This document shows positions 19,791 through 30,530 of a DNA stretch of 64,000 nucleotides, piece after piece. Source of the DNA: Symbiodinium natans (lineage: Eukaryota > Sar > Dinophyceae > Suessiales > Symbiodiniaceae). Each line of letters begins with the position of its first letter. The stretch's first letter is position 1. The DNA is taken from contig CAJNDS010002086.1 in assembly GCA_905221605.1 (NCBI GenBank), positions 441,001 to 505,000 of the forward strand, written 5' to 3'. A program made the translations under genes and the position numbers. A model generated the notes under the pieces. It had not been told where the DNA came from. It worked only from the letters and a program-made list of their open reading frames with translations, and made no database searches.

Positions 19791-20372
19791 TTAGTGCCAT
19801 CCTGGCAGCAAGTTGCAAAAGGGTTTAGTGTTTAGGGTTGAGGAAGCTTGTCGGAAGGTTTGGGGTTTTTGCGGGTTTCAAGAGAGTCTGGAATGGCGCC
19901 GGGAAGTCCTGATTCGGACGCCGCCGCTCGATGAGATTTTGGGTCCTTCGGGTCTTAAGGTCTAGGGTTTAGCCGGCACCTCAGAGAGAGAGTGGGTTCA
20001 AAAGGGTTTAGGGTTTAGGGTAGTCGAGGACGGGGCCTGGGGGTTGGTGTTTTTACTACTCAGGGCTTCGCTGTGTTTGGCGTGACTGTGGATGTTCGGC
20101 CACCTGGGTAAGGTGTTGCTAATCCCTGTCGGGGGAATGGCCTGTGTCCAAGGGCGACGTTAAACAATACAAGATAGCGCACCGGATCTTTGGTGGCCTG
20201 CTGTGTCCCAGAGTGAACATCGAAACCCGTTTTCCTGGGGATGCGGCTTGCGATACAGGGTTTTGGACTGACGGCTTGATTTTCCAGGGCCAGAGACAGT
20301 CAAGGAAGGGGTCTCCGAGAAATATCGCTGCGACTCTACAGATCTACAGGGAAAACTCTACATCCCAGAACC

Positions 20373-20471
20373 TTGGGATGTTCCCCCTTTTTCTAACACT
20401 CCTTAGTAGGGATTAGTACGGGGTACTAAAAATCCCTAGTAAGGACTGTTATTATAAGGGGAACATCCCAA
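20373..20471 (+). mobile_element. Family B element with long flanking direct repeat
   Basis: TTGGGATGTTCCCCCTTTTT to AAGGGGAACATCCCAA, with ACTCCTTAGTAGGG and CCTAGTAAGGACTGTTATTA inside. TCTACATCCCAGAA lies on the left at 20357-20370 and on the right at 20472-20485. Confidence 0.85.
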
Positions 20472-20571
20472 TCTACATCCCAGAAGCCCCCCTACTTGGT
20501 CATGTAAAGCTTAGTTGCGGCATCTTGTGAGCTGTCAAAAGAGCCCCGACACAGCCACAAACCCGATGATG

Positions 20572-20671
20572 TTGGGATATTCCCCTTCTACTAAACGTCC
20601 TTAATACGAATCATAGTACCCTTATACGATCACCCCGATCATGGACTGTAAGTAGAAGGGGAACATCCCAA
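20572..20671 (+). mobile_element. Family B element
   Basis: TTGGGATATTCCCCTTCTAC to AGAAGGGGAACATCCCAA. The interior has diverged, and no flanking duplication was recognised. Confidence 0.8.
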
Positions 20672-20849
20672 CTCTGGTGAGTGAGGAACGACGTCCGCTA
20701 GTCTTGAATGCTGACCTCCTCCCGCGTCCCATCCTCACTCCAGTGCCCCAGAACCCCAGGCACCAAACATCTCCAAACAATGCGAACACGAAACCAATAC
20801 CGAAGCTGGCAGCCCAGAGTCGTCCACCCTCAGCCAAGCCCTACCCACC

Positions 20850-20943
20850 CAGATGGGCTCTTAATTAGGCCTTAAACTCCCCCATAATGAACCCTATAAA
20901 AGGGGGCCTTTCAAGGGCTTATTAGGGTATAATAGCCCATCCT
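20850..20943 (+). mobile_element. Family A element
   Basis: AGATGGGCTCTTAATTAGG to GGTATAATAGCCCATCCT, with CCATAATGAACCCTATAAAAGG in the middle. CTACCCA occurs at 20841-20847 and again at 20942-20948, but overlaps the ends. Confidence 0.8.
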
Positions 20944-21240
20944 ACCCAGACCCGCAGTTGCTTCCCAGGATAGTTTGGAGCTCAGCGACGACTCAGAATC
21001 GAGTCCGCGGAATGGGCTTCCTCCATATGCGTCGGCAAAGGCGCGCGCATGTCGCAGTTTGATTCTCTTGCTGTGTGCTCAGGGCAGGAGTGAGCAGCGA
21101 AAGGAGGCACATCTTGCCTCGGGTGTCGGGAGGCGTTCAGGGTGGACGGTGCCTCGCCGGTAGGCCCAGAGTTTTACCCCCCTGCCCCCGTGCAGGGCCT
21201 CGGACCAGAGCCTGAGCCAGACTTGCCCTTCGTCAGAGAA

Positions 21241-21314
21241 GGGCTTAGGGTTTAGGATTTTGGGTTTAGGGTTTAGGGTTTAGGGCTTAGGGTTTAGGGT
21301 TTAGGGTTTAGGGG
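21241..21314 (+). repeat. Telomeric block, 10 units
   Basis: TTTAGGG with two CTTAGGG and a TTTAGGATTTTGGG stretch. Confidence 0.95.
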
Positions 21315-21990
21315 AGTTTATGGAGGCGAGCTGGTTAGTGCTTCAGATTTGGGAGGATTTGGGATGTAGGGCCCCAGCAGTCGGTGTTTTCATCATAATT
21401 AATTTCATGCAGAGGCTGTCCATCCCGCAGCCTAGCTTGGGAGAAGCATGAGTTGTTGGGAGGTCGAGTCGGCGGCTGCCCCAGCCTCACCCCAAGTCTA
21501 GAACCGCAAGTCCCAGAAGAATCCCACAGTCAACCCCTAAATCCTTGTGTCAAGCTGAGAGTCCATGAACCTTAAACCCTAAACCCCTCAAGTTTTCGGG
21601 ACACGCTTCGGGCGATTTGGATGGGGGGGGTTTACGACTTCTCGACCTTGTGAAGCAGCGAGGCCCATAACTCACCAGCTATGCCACTCTTCTTCGCCTT
21701 GCGCGGCAAGGTTGAACCTGCGCACGAGCGCACACAATGCCAGCGGAAGCTAGGTCTAAGGGCTTTACACCCTTGAGCTCTGAAACTTGTGCTGGGATGA
21801 GGTCTGAGTATGGGAAGAGCCGCTCGACAGCATCAAGACATGGGAAGCCAGTTGCGGGTCCCTGAACGAAGTAGATGCCCAGCGAATTCGGCAAATTCTT
21901 TAGATGCCACTAGATTTGTGCCCGCCTCCTTGAAGCCGTTGTGGCATCCGAGCTCTACGGAAGCCGCTCAGTCGGAGGTTCGGGTTTAGG

Positions 21991-22080
21991 TTGGGATTAC
22001 GAACAGTCCTTAATATGGATTCTAGTACGCCCTATCATAATCCCTATTAAGAACTGTTAGTACAAAGGGGAACATCCCAA
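21991..22080 (+). mobile_element. Family B element
   Basis: TTGGGATTACGAACAGTCC to GTACAAAGGGGAACATCCCAA minus a few left-end bases. GGTTTAGG flanks it at 21983-21990 and 22081-22088. That word is telomere-like, so the duplication could be coincidental. Confidence 0.8.
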
Positions 22081-22191
22081 GGTTTAGGGAATACAAGGTT
22101 GCAAAATTAGGCTGTATGTCCCAGCTCCAGACCGTGCGACACCAAGAGCACCTGAGCACTTAACTAACATGTTCGGAAATGTCCTATACCA

Positions 22192-22286
22192 TTTGCTGAA
22201 GAACCAGCAAAAAATTGAAATAGTAATCCCCTTATTGCCCTTATAGGGAAGAATGTTTTTTGGGGGGGAGTTCTTAAGCAAACAGT
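22192..22286 (-). mobile_element. Family J element
   Basis: TTTGCTGAAGAACCAGCAAA to GGGGGGGAGTTCTTAAGCAA, with CCCCTTATTGCCCTTATAGG inside and a T-then-G run near the right end. Confidence 0.75.
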
Positions 22287-22557
22287 AGTTTACATCACAG
22301 CGCAACAGCGCTCCGGAATGTGCGCTCAGGCTTGGGCGCCAGTCTGGAGGACCTTTGCGCCTTTGCAACCCTCTTTATACGGGAGCCGAATGCTGTGCGA
22401 GATGCTGTCACTTCGAGACCTGTCCATCTTGCACCTGCTAATTCCGGCCAGAGGACCCCGACCTTGCGTGGGTGGTTCGAGAGGCCAGCAAGTGCATGGC
22501 CGACTTCGCATTTCGCTTCACTAGGGGCTTGTGGTCACTTCTCCAATCCACCCCGTG

Positions 22558-22707
22558 CCCCTAAACCCTAACCCCTAACCCCTAACCCCTAAACCCTAAA
22601 CCCTAAACCCTAAACCCTAAACCCTAAACCCTAAACCCTAAACCCTAAACCCTAAACCCTAAACCCTAAACCCTAAACCCTAAACCCTAAACCCTAAACC
22701 CTAAACC
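22558..22707 (-). repeat. Telomeric block, 21 units
   Basis: Starts with three CCCCTAA units, then uniform CCCTAAA. One of the longest blocks. Confidence 0.95.
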
Positions 22708-22807
22708 AACTTCAGAGGCTTTCCACGCCGCTCTCCCGGCAGCCTGGGCCGAGTTCGCCGACGACGAGGGGCGAGCGGCTTGCTGAAGCTCTTGGTGGCC
22801 CAATGGG

Positions 22808-22935
22808 TACTACAGGGGCCTTAACAATTAGAATAGGGTTTAGGGTTGAGGGTTGAGGGCTTTCGGGGTTATGATCGTATTTTTATAAAGGGACCATCAG
22901 GGAATACTATTAGTAATTATTCCGACCCTATATTA
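22808..22935 (-). mobile_element. Family G element carrying a nascent telomeric insert
   Basis: GGGGCCTTAACAATTAGAAT leads into AGGGTTTAGGGTTGAGGG TT, where the other copies read AATAGGGTTTTGGGG. It goes on to ATTATTCCGACCCTATATTA. So three or four telomere-like units were gained at an existing TAGGGTTT. Confidence 0.8.
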
Positions 22936-23028
22936 GCTCTACCCTTTTTGTTGGTTCTGGGTTCCCTTATCAAGTAACCAACCAAAAAGAAGGGTGCCCA
23001 TATCAGTAGTTTTTTTTTGGGCTACCAA
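22936..23028 (+). mobile_element. Family I element, uninterrupted
   Basis: GTTGGTTCTGGGTTCCCTTA to TTTGGGCTACC. It reads AACCAACCAAAAAGAAGGG where the copy at 54855 has a telomeric block. Directly adjacent to a family G element. Confidence 0.65.
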
Positions 23029-23107
23029 GAGTTTGCAATTTGCTCCTCCAGGTTGATTCACCGGGGGCTTTGATTCTTTAAGTACTCTGACTCTTCGTTT
23101 GCTGTCC

Positions 23108-23200
23108 ACCATAAGAGCCCTAAATTGGGTTATAAGGATCCTAAATTAGGCTATAAGTCCCTTAACTACAGTTAGTATAGTCAGGGGGCCCCTCCTTGCA
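23108..23200 (-). mobile_element. Family E element, one end missing
   Basis: CATAAGAGCCCTAAATTGGG through TAAGTCCCTTAACTACAG to GGGGGCCCCTCCTTG. The outer half present at 58663 is lost. Confidence 0.75.
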
Positions 23201-23438
23201 TGCTTTGGGGCCTAAAAATCCAAGTCCTTGCTGCAGTTAGATGATGCTGCTAGCTTGTCATATATGATTGGCTTAGATTCCTCATGGGGCTGTTTGGGCC
23301 GGAAGCGTTTTTTTTGCAGCCGACCGACACAACAGCTTAACTCAGTTTGCTCCCCGCAGCCCCGAAGTTGGTTTCCGCTTCTTTATCGGTGTTCGACATT
23401 CGGTGCCCATGGCATGACTCATAGCATCGAACTGTAGA

Positions 23439-23530
23439 TTGGGATGCGTCCCCCTTATACTGACAGTCCTTAATTATAGGGGGTACTATAATCCTTATAA
23501 AAGACTGTTAGCATAAGGGGAAACATCCCA
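23439..23530 (+). mobile_element. Family B element with 9-bp target duplication
   Basis: TTGGGATGCGTCCCCCTTAT to AAGGGGAAACATCCCA. AACTGTAGA flanks it at 23430-23438 and 23531-23539, a clean 9-bp direct repeat. Confidence 0.85.
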
Positions 23531-23539
23531 AACTGTAGA

Positions 23540-24387
23540 AATTGGGGAGCATGGAGGCGAAGGTTGGGCATGTACAACGTCGGGGAACTTCATTTTGTGC
23601 GCAAAGGCCCTGTTTGCAACCGCCCAGGTGTACTTCTACAATTACACGACCAATGAGAGCCCTTCCGGCTGCAATACGAAGTTTCGGGGATGTTGTGCCC
23701 CCAAGAGCCAGGTAGGGCGAGCTGACTCTCAAATATCATGCGCGCATCGTTTGGAGACCCTGCGCTGTATATCGCCCCAGACGCTGTAGCTTAATGCCTG
23801 GCATGCGCCTTGCAGTGCATCTTGTAAACCCAAGCCCTCCTTCCGAAACGCATGGTGCTACGGACGCAGAAAACGATGTCCCCGAAAACCGTGTCACCTT
23901 GCTGCCCAGAGCCATGCTTCACCTATCTCATGTAAGCCATTTTTTGCTTGTGTGCCTACTGCGTGTTTGTGATCCAGCCTGCATGGCGTTTATCATTTGA
24001 GGAACAACAGACTCTTCCGGCAGCTGTAGCGAGAGTTCAGGGCTTTCAGGAGATTGCGCCAGTACACATTGGCTCCCTCACCCCTTCAAAAACCCAGGGT
24101 TCAAGCTGTTGAGGTGTATTGGGTTTAAAACTTAGAGGCGCTTTGTTGTACTAGGATCAAGATAGACAGGTTTCCCCACCAAGCGGAAAACCGCCCCATC
24201 GAACCATAAAGCCTCAATGGCCATACTGTGTCCCAGCGCTGTCCTTCCATGTGTCTCTGTTTTCCTCTCTTTCCGTCGCCGTGGTCTACACCTACGCCCT
24301 CGAGTTTTTGGCCGGCCCAAGAAACATGGACGCCTTGCGAAGATCGCGGAAGCAATGGAAGGGTCAGGGCAAGTGTTTCTGCAACTT
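23540..24387. other. Repeat-poor stretch, no gene recognised
   Basis: Mixed sequence with ORFs under 77 codons only. Confidence 0.5.
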
Positions 24388-24416
24388 ACCCTAAACCCTA
24401 AACCCTAAACCCTAAA
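24388..24416 (-). repeat. Short telomeric block, 4 units
   Basis: Uniform CCCTAAA. Confidence 0.9.
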
Positions 24417-24502
24417 TGAGAGCCCGGAGGGCCGAGTGGCTGCTTGGGGCTGCTGAGGGTGTGGGCAGTCTAGGGATCGAGGCATCTTTCGGCCTCACAG
24501 CG

Positions 24503-24549
24503 TTTTTTTTTTTTTCTTTTTTTTTTTTTTTGGGGGGGGGGGGGGGGGG
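24503..24549 (+). repeat. Poly-T to poly-G tract
   Basis: About 29 bases of T (one C) then about 18 G, followed by CTTGCTCTGAAGAGC, which is similar to family J ends. Confidence 0.95.
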
Positions 24550-24713
24550 CTTGCTCTGAAGAGCGTTCTTCAGTGCATGTCACTGGTGAAGGGCCATCCC
24601 GGGCCTATCGGGCGAAGAGTTCTCATCCGATGTCGGGACTTTGGCTTTCAGCAGCTGTGCAACCTCTCCTTGCTGGCCGAGCAGAGGCAGTTCACACCCC
24701 TTGCCTCCTAGGT

Positions 24714-24828
24714 GGGATAAGGGGGACCCTTCAAAGGGAACCCCTTCTTAACCCTCTTCTGGCTCTCTTAACAAGAGACCTTATTCAGAGGGTCAAAATC
24801 CCCAAGGGTCCCCTTAATCCTATCCCCT
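24714..24828. mobile_element. Single-copy inverted-repeat element
   Basis: GGGATAAGGGGGACCC (24714) and GGGTCCCCTTAATCCTATCC (24807) are inverted ends with small gaps. The centre GCTCTCTTAACAAGAGACC folds too. It lies inside a chance ORF. Confidence 0.55.
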
Positions 24829-25968
24829 ATTGCCAAACCAAACAACTCTTTTTTGTTGGGATCAGGTGTCAACATATGTTAACATGCAATGGTGCGCCTT
24901 CATCGATGGAGCGTGGGGCTGCAGGGCTCAAGCCCCGAAATCTCCCCTGTTACGTCCATTCTGCGCTCTCGCAGCAAGCCCTGTTCCCCCGAGGCACGTG
25001 GAATCACCCTATGGATGAGGTCTACAGGGAGCTCATTGCCACTGGGCTTCGAAGAGCTGAGGACAGTTCCTGCTCAATACTCGTACATGCCTAAACCTCC
25101 CTCAGCCGTCCCGCGGTCCGAAACTCTTTGGAGCATGCACAGGCATTTGTTTGGCGCGTGCGGCGCATCAAGCCTTTCCCCGGGCAGGCCGGCATCCAGC
25201 AGTGTGAATAGATTGAGGCTCTTGGTTTAGGGGGTTTGTGCTGTGTTTTTTTACAGCTCAATGTCAGCCACTGCGTGACACTCGCGAATCGCTTATCAAA
25301 AGTGTCAACTGTCACAGGGATCGGGCTTGTCAGGGTCGCTCGTAAATGTCGTCATTCTTGGAGTCCGAGCGAGTCAATGTGCTGATAGTTACAACAGTGA
25401 TCGGACGCGTTGTCCTCGCATCTGTTGTCTTGTCTGTTCACCGCCATCGGAACACAGAGTCGTGGTCGAACGTGAGGACCACGCAATTACAACTCGCACC
25501 TTCTTCTTCGCAGCCTGCGGAGAGAACACTCACATTACCCACAGCCACTCCACTGGCTGAGGGCGCGTCTACGCACACACACTCAATCCAAGACGACCAA
25601 AGGGACCTAGCCCCGGCATGTCCGCTTCTGCTGAGCTGACCAACGGCTACGCAAAGTTCGTGCAGGGCATGATGCGCGGGGGGAGCACAGCCTGCAACCC
25701 CCAAACAGGCACACACACACACACCAAGCAAGCAAAACAGCTGTGACCCCCCATCCATCTCTCACTGGTCCGCATTTGCGATAACAACTGCACGTCTCCT
25801 GTAGATCTATCCCGCACTTTGTGGAATCGGGCGACAGGAACGTTCAGGGCAATCGCATTTACAAGCTGCACTTACCTGGAACCGATTCAGGCTCTGGGTT
25901 TTGTTGCTTGGCCACCACTGACAAAAAATCAGCTGGGACAGAGGCAAGCCTGTAAGCTGGCCGAAAGT
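24829..25968. other. Repeat-poor stretch, no gene recognised
   Basis: The 173-codon frame through 24573-25094 crosses the inverted-repeat element at 24714 and has no motif. A (CA)n of 12 bases at 25713. Nothing else supported. Confidence 0.5.
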
Positions 25969-26078
25969 AGTTTAGGGCCTTAAGAAGGAGAACACGGTCC
26001 GGGGGGTTATGATAGTAGAATTATATATAGGGACCCCCGTAAGGCGATGCTATTAGTCATTATTTAGACCCCTATCTA
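25969..26078 (-). mobile_element. Family G element, diverged
   Basis: TTTAGGGCCTTAAGAAGG to AGACCCCTATCTA, with GGGGGGTTATGATAGTAG and ATTAGTCATTATTTAGACC. Confidence 0.7.
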
Positions 26079-26477
26079 AATGGTCTGGACTCAGATTGCT
26101 GCGTCTCCTCCTCTCGCGAATCTTCATGTGCCGTTTCTGGCCCAGCCCTTGCAGCAGGAGCGACTACACGAGCTGATAGGCCAGCACCTGCGGGAGGCAG
26201 GGTGTGATAGTTGGGTTTTCCGGGCATGCTTACTTACATCTACCCAGGTCACCGATTCTTCCGCAAACCTGGAAAACCTAGACACCCTGATTCGCGAAGC
26301 CACAACGCCCGCTTGTCGGTTTTTTGTTTGAGTGAAGCCTTGACCCCCCCCCACCCCCCCGTAAACCTGAAGCCCTAAACCCTAAACACTCGCAACCCAC
26401 ATAAATAAATCGTTTCCAATCGAGCCCCAGTTGCAAACGATGCACGAGCCGCTCGAACAACTAGTTATAGAAGCACC

Positions 26478-26530
26478 CGCAAACTCTAAACCCTAAAGCC
26501 CATAGACCCTAACCCTAAACCCTCAACCCC
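26478..26530 (-). repeat. Degenerate telomeric block
   Basis: CCCTAAA, CCCATAGA, CCCTAACCCTAAA and CCCTCAA units. Confidence 0.8.
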
Positions 26531-26568
26531 AAACCCGACTTAATTACACCCTAAACCAGAATTTTAAG

Positions 26569-26613
26569 GTTTAGGGTTTAGGGTTTAGGGTTTAGGGTTT
26601 AGGGTTTAGGGTT
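26569..26613 (+). repeat. Telomeric block flanked by TTTTAAG
   Basis: Six TTTAGGG units between TTTTAAG at 26562-26568 and TTTTAAG at 26614-26620. Confidence 0.95.
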
Positions 26614-26766
26614 TTTTAAGAGGACCTGGACTGTGGGGCCGAGTGCTATCAATCTGTAGATCTTCGCCAACTGCAGTCCAAACATGTTCAAAGCCTCGCG
26701 CCCATCATCGCGCCGCCAACCCAAGAAACCCCGACCCCGAACATGGAAGACCTTGAGCAAAGACCT

Positions 26767-26850
26767 TTAAACCCTAAACCTTACTAAACCTTACTAAACC
26801 CTACTAAACCCTAAGCCCTAAACCCTAAACCCTAAACCCTAAACCCTACT
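26767..26850 (-). repeat. Telomeric block with CCTTACTAAA variants
   Basis: CCTTACTAAA and CCCTACTAAA units, then five CCCTAAA. Confidence 0.9.
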
Positions 26851-26955
26851 ATACCCAAATCTTGAGAGAATCCCAAGATTCCCGAGGTCCATGACCGTGC
26901 CTCTGCCCAGCTCGTGAGCTGGACGGGGCCTTTCCGGTCTGAGGCACCTCGGCAA

Positions 26956-27009
26956 GGGTTTAGGGTTTAGGGTTTAGGGTTTGGGGTTTGGGGTTTAGGG
27001 TTTAGGGGG
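26956..27009 (+). repeat. Telomeric block, 7 units
   Basis: TTTAGGG with two consecutive TTTGGGG. Confidence 0.95.
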
Positions 27010-27022
27010 TGTTCGCTTCATG

Positions 27023-27132
27023 TAACAATGGGGGGTCGGAAGAATCACCAAAAAAATTCCCTTAGGGTCCCTTTGCAAGTATACTATGATAACCCACAAA
27101 ACCCTGTTCTAATTCTTCAGGCTCCTCCGGTA
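27023..27132 (+). mobile_element. Family G element
   Basis: GGGGGGTCGGAAGAATCACC to CCCTGTTCTAATTCTTCAGG, with CCCTTAGGGTCCCTTTGCAA between them. Confidence 0.75.
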
Positions 27133-27218
27133 GCCTTTGAAGGGTGTTCGAGGTTAGGATTTCGGGGGGTGTCTGAGGGTCAGGATTTGTGCCTGAGTTG
27201 ATGTTTTTTTGGCTTTGG

Positions 27219-27310
27219 AGGATGGGCTCTTGTACCCTATAATCCCTTAAAAGGCCCTTTATCGGGCTCATTTTGGGGATTTTAAGGCCTAATCGCCTGG
27301 CCCATCCTGG
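27219..27310 (-). mobile_element. Family A element, inverted
   Basis: Reads as the reverse complement of the others: TACCCTATAATCCCTTAAAAGG first, then TTTTGGGGATTTTAAGGCC, ending CCCATCCTGG. TT flanks both ends. Confidence 0.8.
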
Positions 27311-27473
27311 TTCGAGCTGGATATCCATATCCCTTCTGGGTACTTGACGCAGTTCAACGTATCGGCTGAGTTGGTCACAGGATTTTGTTGAGCTCGGTGT
27401 AGTTCAGGGCAGCTTGTTTCAAACTCCCATCCGCCTTTGATTTTCAAGCTACTGATCCCAAAGGTGCCTCTAC

Positions 27474-27612
27474 TTGGAGGTTCATGGTACTTCTTAACCA
27501 ATTCTAACTGTACTTATAACCCACTTATAAGCCCCTTAAGTGCCCTAATAAGGTGATAAGTACAGTTATAAGTACAGTTATAATTGGTTAGTAAGTACCA
27601 TGAATCTCCAAG
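27474..27612 (+). mobile_element. Family F element, intact reference copy
   Basis: CTTGGAGGTTCATGGTACTT to AAGTACCATGAATCTCCAAG, 139 bp, with TAACCAATTCTAACTGTAC and its inverse. TA precedes and follows it, either as target duplication or as part of the end. Confidence 0.9.
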
Positions 27613-27788
27613 TACTCCTAGAGAAAAGCAGAGGTCCAGGATGACTGTGTCCGCAAGGCTTCGGCCACAGGCACCTGCCTTGCCTTGTTTGCGCATCTGA
27701 GGATGGCGACTTCTACTATTTTAACGAGCCTTGGCGATTCTTTAAGGTGGTTCGGGGGGGGGGTCAGCCCTTAAAGAACCCAAACACG

Positions 27789-27866
27789 AGGGTTTAGGGT
27801 TTAGGGTTTAGGGATTTCGGGGTTTAGGGGTTTAGGGGTTTGGGGTTGAGGGTTTAGGGTTAACCC
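27789..27866 (+). repeat. Telomeric block with 8-bp units
   Basis: TTTAGGG, then several TTTAGGGG, TTTGGGG and TTGAGGG variants. Confidence 0.9.
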
Positions 27867-28151
27867 TGAAAATTTCCTTCAATGTACATGCCCCACTGGC
27901 AGACTCGGGGTGTGGCTACTGAGCAAGAGCAGAGACAGATCAGCGTTCTAAACCTTAAGCGGTTGAAGGTTTTGGATATCATGCTTAGGCTTCAAGACAT
28001 TCTCATTCCACAGCCATGTCGTGCAATGTAGGAGTCGGAATCATTACTCATAGTCTTCCCGTCTGGTCATTATAGTTCTCCAAGATTGAACCCCCAGAAA
28101 ATCCATCATTGCCGGCCCAGTCAAGCTTGTGTTGTGACCTTTCGGTCAAAG

Positions 28152-28215
28152 CAAACCCTAAACCCTAAACCCTAAACCCTAAACCCTAAACCCTAAACCC
28201 TAAACCCTAAACCCC
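28152..28215 (-). repeat. Telomeric block, 9 units
   Basis: Uniform CCCTAAA, last unit CCCCAAG. Confidence 0.95.
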
Positions 28216-28291
28216 AAGCGTGTGGAAACACAACCATGACGCCGCAGAATGCTGCAGTCATGTGCGCTTCCAAGACGCTGTTTGTCACAGG

Positions 28292-28345
28292 GCCCTAAAC
28301 CCTAAACCCTAAACCCTAAATACCAAATACCCTTAACCCTAACCC
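28292..28345 (-). repeat. Short telomeric block with a degenerate tail
   Basis: Four CCCTAAA, then TACCAAATACCCTTAACCC. Confidence 0.85.
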
Positions 28346-28493
28346 TTTTGAAGCCGGAAGCTCCTGAGAGTGTGCCCATGTCGAAGGAAGCATCACAGCA
28401 GAGCAGCTGGGTGAGCCCCTTAGAGGCTCCGAGGGTGCTGAGTGGGATTCCCCGGTTTAGGATTCAGGGATTCAGGGTTCAGGGTTTAGGGTT

Positions 28494-28607
28494 TGTGAGA
28501 GAGAGAGAGAGAGAGAGAGGGTTTAGGGTTTAGGGTTTAGGGTTTAGGGTTTAGGGTTTAGGGTTTAGGGTTTCGGGTTTAGGGTTTAGGGTTTAGGGTG
28601 TAGGGTT
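28494..28607 (+). repeat. (GA)n joined to a telomeric block of 12 units
   Basis: (GA)12 at 28496-28518 runs straight into GGGTTTA units to 28607, with one TTTCGGG and one TGTAGGG. A few more units precede the (GA)n at 28470-28492. Confidence 0.95.
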
Positions 28608-30008
28608 CATTTCAAGCTGAGGGAATCCAGGATTGGCAGGCTGTGGGCGCAGCTTGGAGTTAGTGGAATTGACTAATTACATGGCAACAAATGAAACTTG
28701 GCGGGAAATTTGCGAAGCACCCAGAATCCGATAGACGTGTGACTCAGACCCAACAGCTTTGGGATCCTCATGTTTCGTCGTGACACTTGCATGTGCGAGA
28801 AGACGTCGTGCGAGAACAGTGCGAAAATAATGCAAGCGCTTGACGTCATGACCTGCTTGCAATCGCTTGGGCGGCTGTCATTTGTCTCTCACATGGTTCC
28901 CGCATTTGATTTTGACTTGCATTCTCGCATTTGTCCTCCTTTTGTTCTGAAACTTGTCTGGACCACTCCCAAACCAAGCTCCCCAAGCCCTGAAGGAGTG
29001 GGAAAACGAGCTCAGCATCCGTCATGCGGTGCTTCAGCGATGCCCCTTGGATGAACAGTTTCCGTGGGTGGCACGAGCTTGGTTGCACTGCCAGGCATTG
29101 TGGACCATCGATGTTCTCACAGGGCCCAGCCGAGGCAATTAAAGAGGTTCAGAGATTCCGAAGACTTGCTTGCAACATACAGTACAGGGTTCCCGTAAAT
29201 TGCCATGAGGCTGGCAGCAGGGCAGGTTTGCTCGAAAAAAATCGCGAGCTTGCGCTCCTCACAGAAATCTGCGCTTCACCACCAGCTGGGTGCTCATGCT
29301 CACAAAGCCTGCATGCCCTGAGCGCATCATCGTTGCAGAGTTCTGATGAGTTTTGGGGGATCTTTGGTCCCTGAGTCGCCGCGTACTTTCGGAACTCCAA
29401 GGCTCTTGCACCTGAACTTGAAGTTGAGGAAACGGTTTCGTGTTTTAGGGTTCATTTTGGTCCCCAAAAATATCAGTATGTCGCAGCGCCGATTTCGAGT
29501 CTTTTGACTATAATGTTGCCGTTCTGCCCCACGTGGCGCTACACATTTTGCATAAATTGGCTGGGCGACTTTTTGCTGGTGATTCTCAGGCCTCCTATAC
29601 TCGCAAAGGAGCAAGGAGGCATCATCCGACGCCGCGGAGGATTCGGGAGCTTGGATGAGGGCTGGAAAGTGGGGGTTTACGATACTAGGGGGTACCTTCT
29701 TGGGGTCCTGAGTACAAGGGGATCCTGCTAGTTCTTAGGGTCGCCCTATTTTCGTGAACGCCCATGTTGGCCTCCAGCTTACTATTGACTATTGCTTCAG
29801 GGTTGTAGCGGGGGGAAGTCTCGAGTGCGCAATAGTATCTTCCGCACCGTTGCGACTCAGCGTGGGATCCGCGTGCAAAAGTGGCTTCCGATCCCTAAAC
29901 CCTAACTCAGAATCTGCTCAGAATCTGTGCTGGTTCGGCCTATACCGAAGAGAGCTTTTAGCTTCGAAAGCTCGCTTTGGTACAGGACTGTCTACAGCAA
30001 CACCAGGA
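28608..30008. other. Repeat-poor stretch, no gene recognised
   Basis: Only a partial family D end at 29437. Overlapping ORFs of up to 116 codons on both strands, none distinctive. If spliced genes exist in this window, such stretches are where to look. Confidence 0.5.
29437..29468 (+). mobile_element. Possible family D fragment
   Basis: GTTTTAGGGTTCATTTTGG followed by TCCCCAAAA matches only the right end of family D. No left half. Confidence 0.35.
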
Positions 30009-30140
30009 TACCCTAAACCCTAAACCCTAAACCCTAAACCCTAAACCCTAAACCCTAAACCCTAAACCCTAAACCCTAAACCCTAAACCCTAAACCCTAA
30101 ACCCTAAACCCTAAACACTACCCTAAACCCTGAACCCTGA
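30009..30140 (-). repeat. Telomeric block, 18 units
   Basis: Uniform CCCTAAA to 30118, then a CACTA break and two CCCTGAA. Confidence 0.95.
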
Positions 30141-30425
30141 CTTCCTGACGTCCTGGTTGTTGGGCTGCTTATTGTTGGCCTTAGGGCTTAGGGGGGGCTC
30201 TAGGGCTGTAGGATGTAGGCTCAGCACCTTTTGAATATTGAGGGCTTCACTTAGGTCTTCAGGAAAGTTCGGTAGCTTGAAGCCCTAGAAGTAAGAGTCC
30301 CGGTCTCAGGGGACCCGGGGAACTCAATAGCCAATAGGTTCATGGGGCCCATGGTTTCTCGGTTTAGGGTATAGGGTTTAGGGATATACCTACGTACCAG
30401 GGTCCTCATATCCCGTTCCCTGCAA

Positions 30426-30530
30426 ACCAAATATGAGCCCTAAACTTGAGGTCATATGCCCTATACTACTATAATGCCTGTTAAGGTATATGAACCATAA
30501 ACCCTTTTAGGGTTCATGTAGTCCCCGAGG
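30426..30530 (+). mobile_element. Family D element
   Basis: ACCAAATATGAGCCCTAAAC to GGTTCATGTAGTCCCCGAGG, sharing CTATACTACTATAATGCCTG and AACCATAAACCCTTTTAGGG with the other copies. Confidence 0.8.

Noticed and set aside
24573-25094. 173-codon ORF
   Set aside because: It crosses the inverted-repeat element at 24714 and the edge of a poly-G tract region, with no motif and with competing frames.
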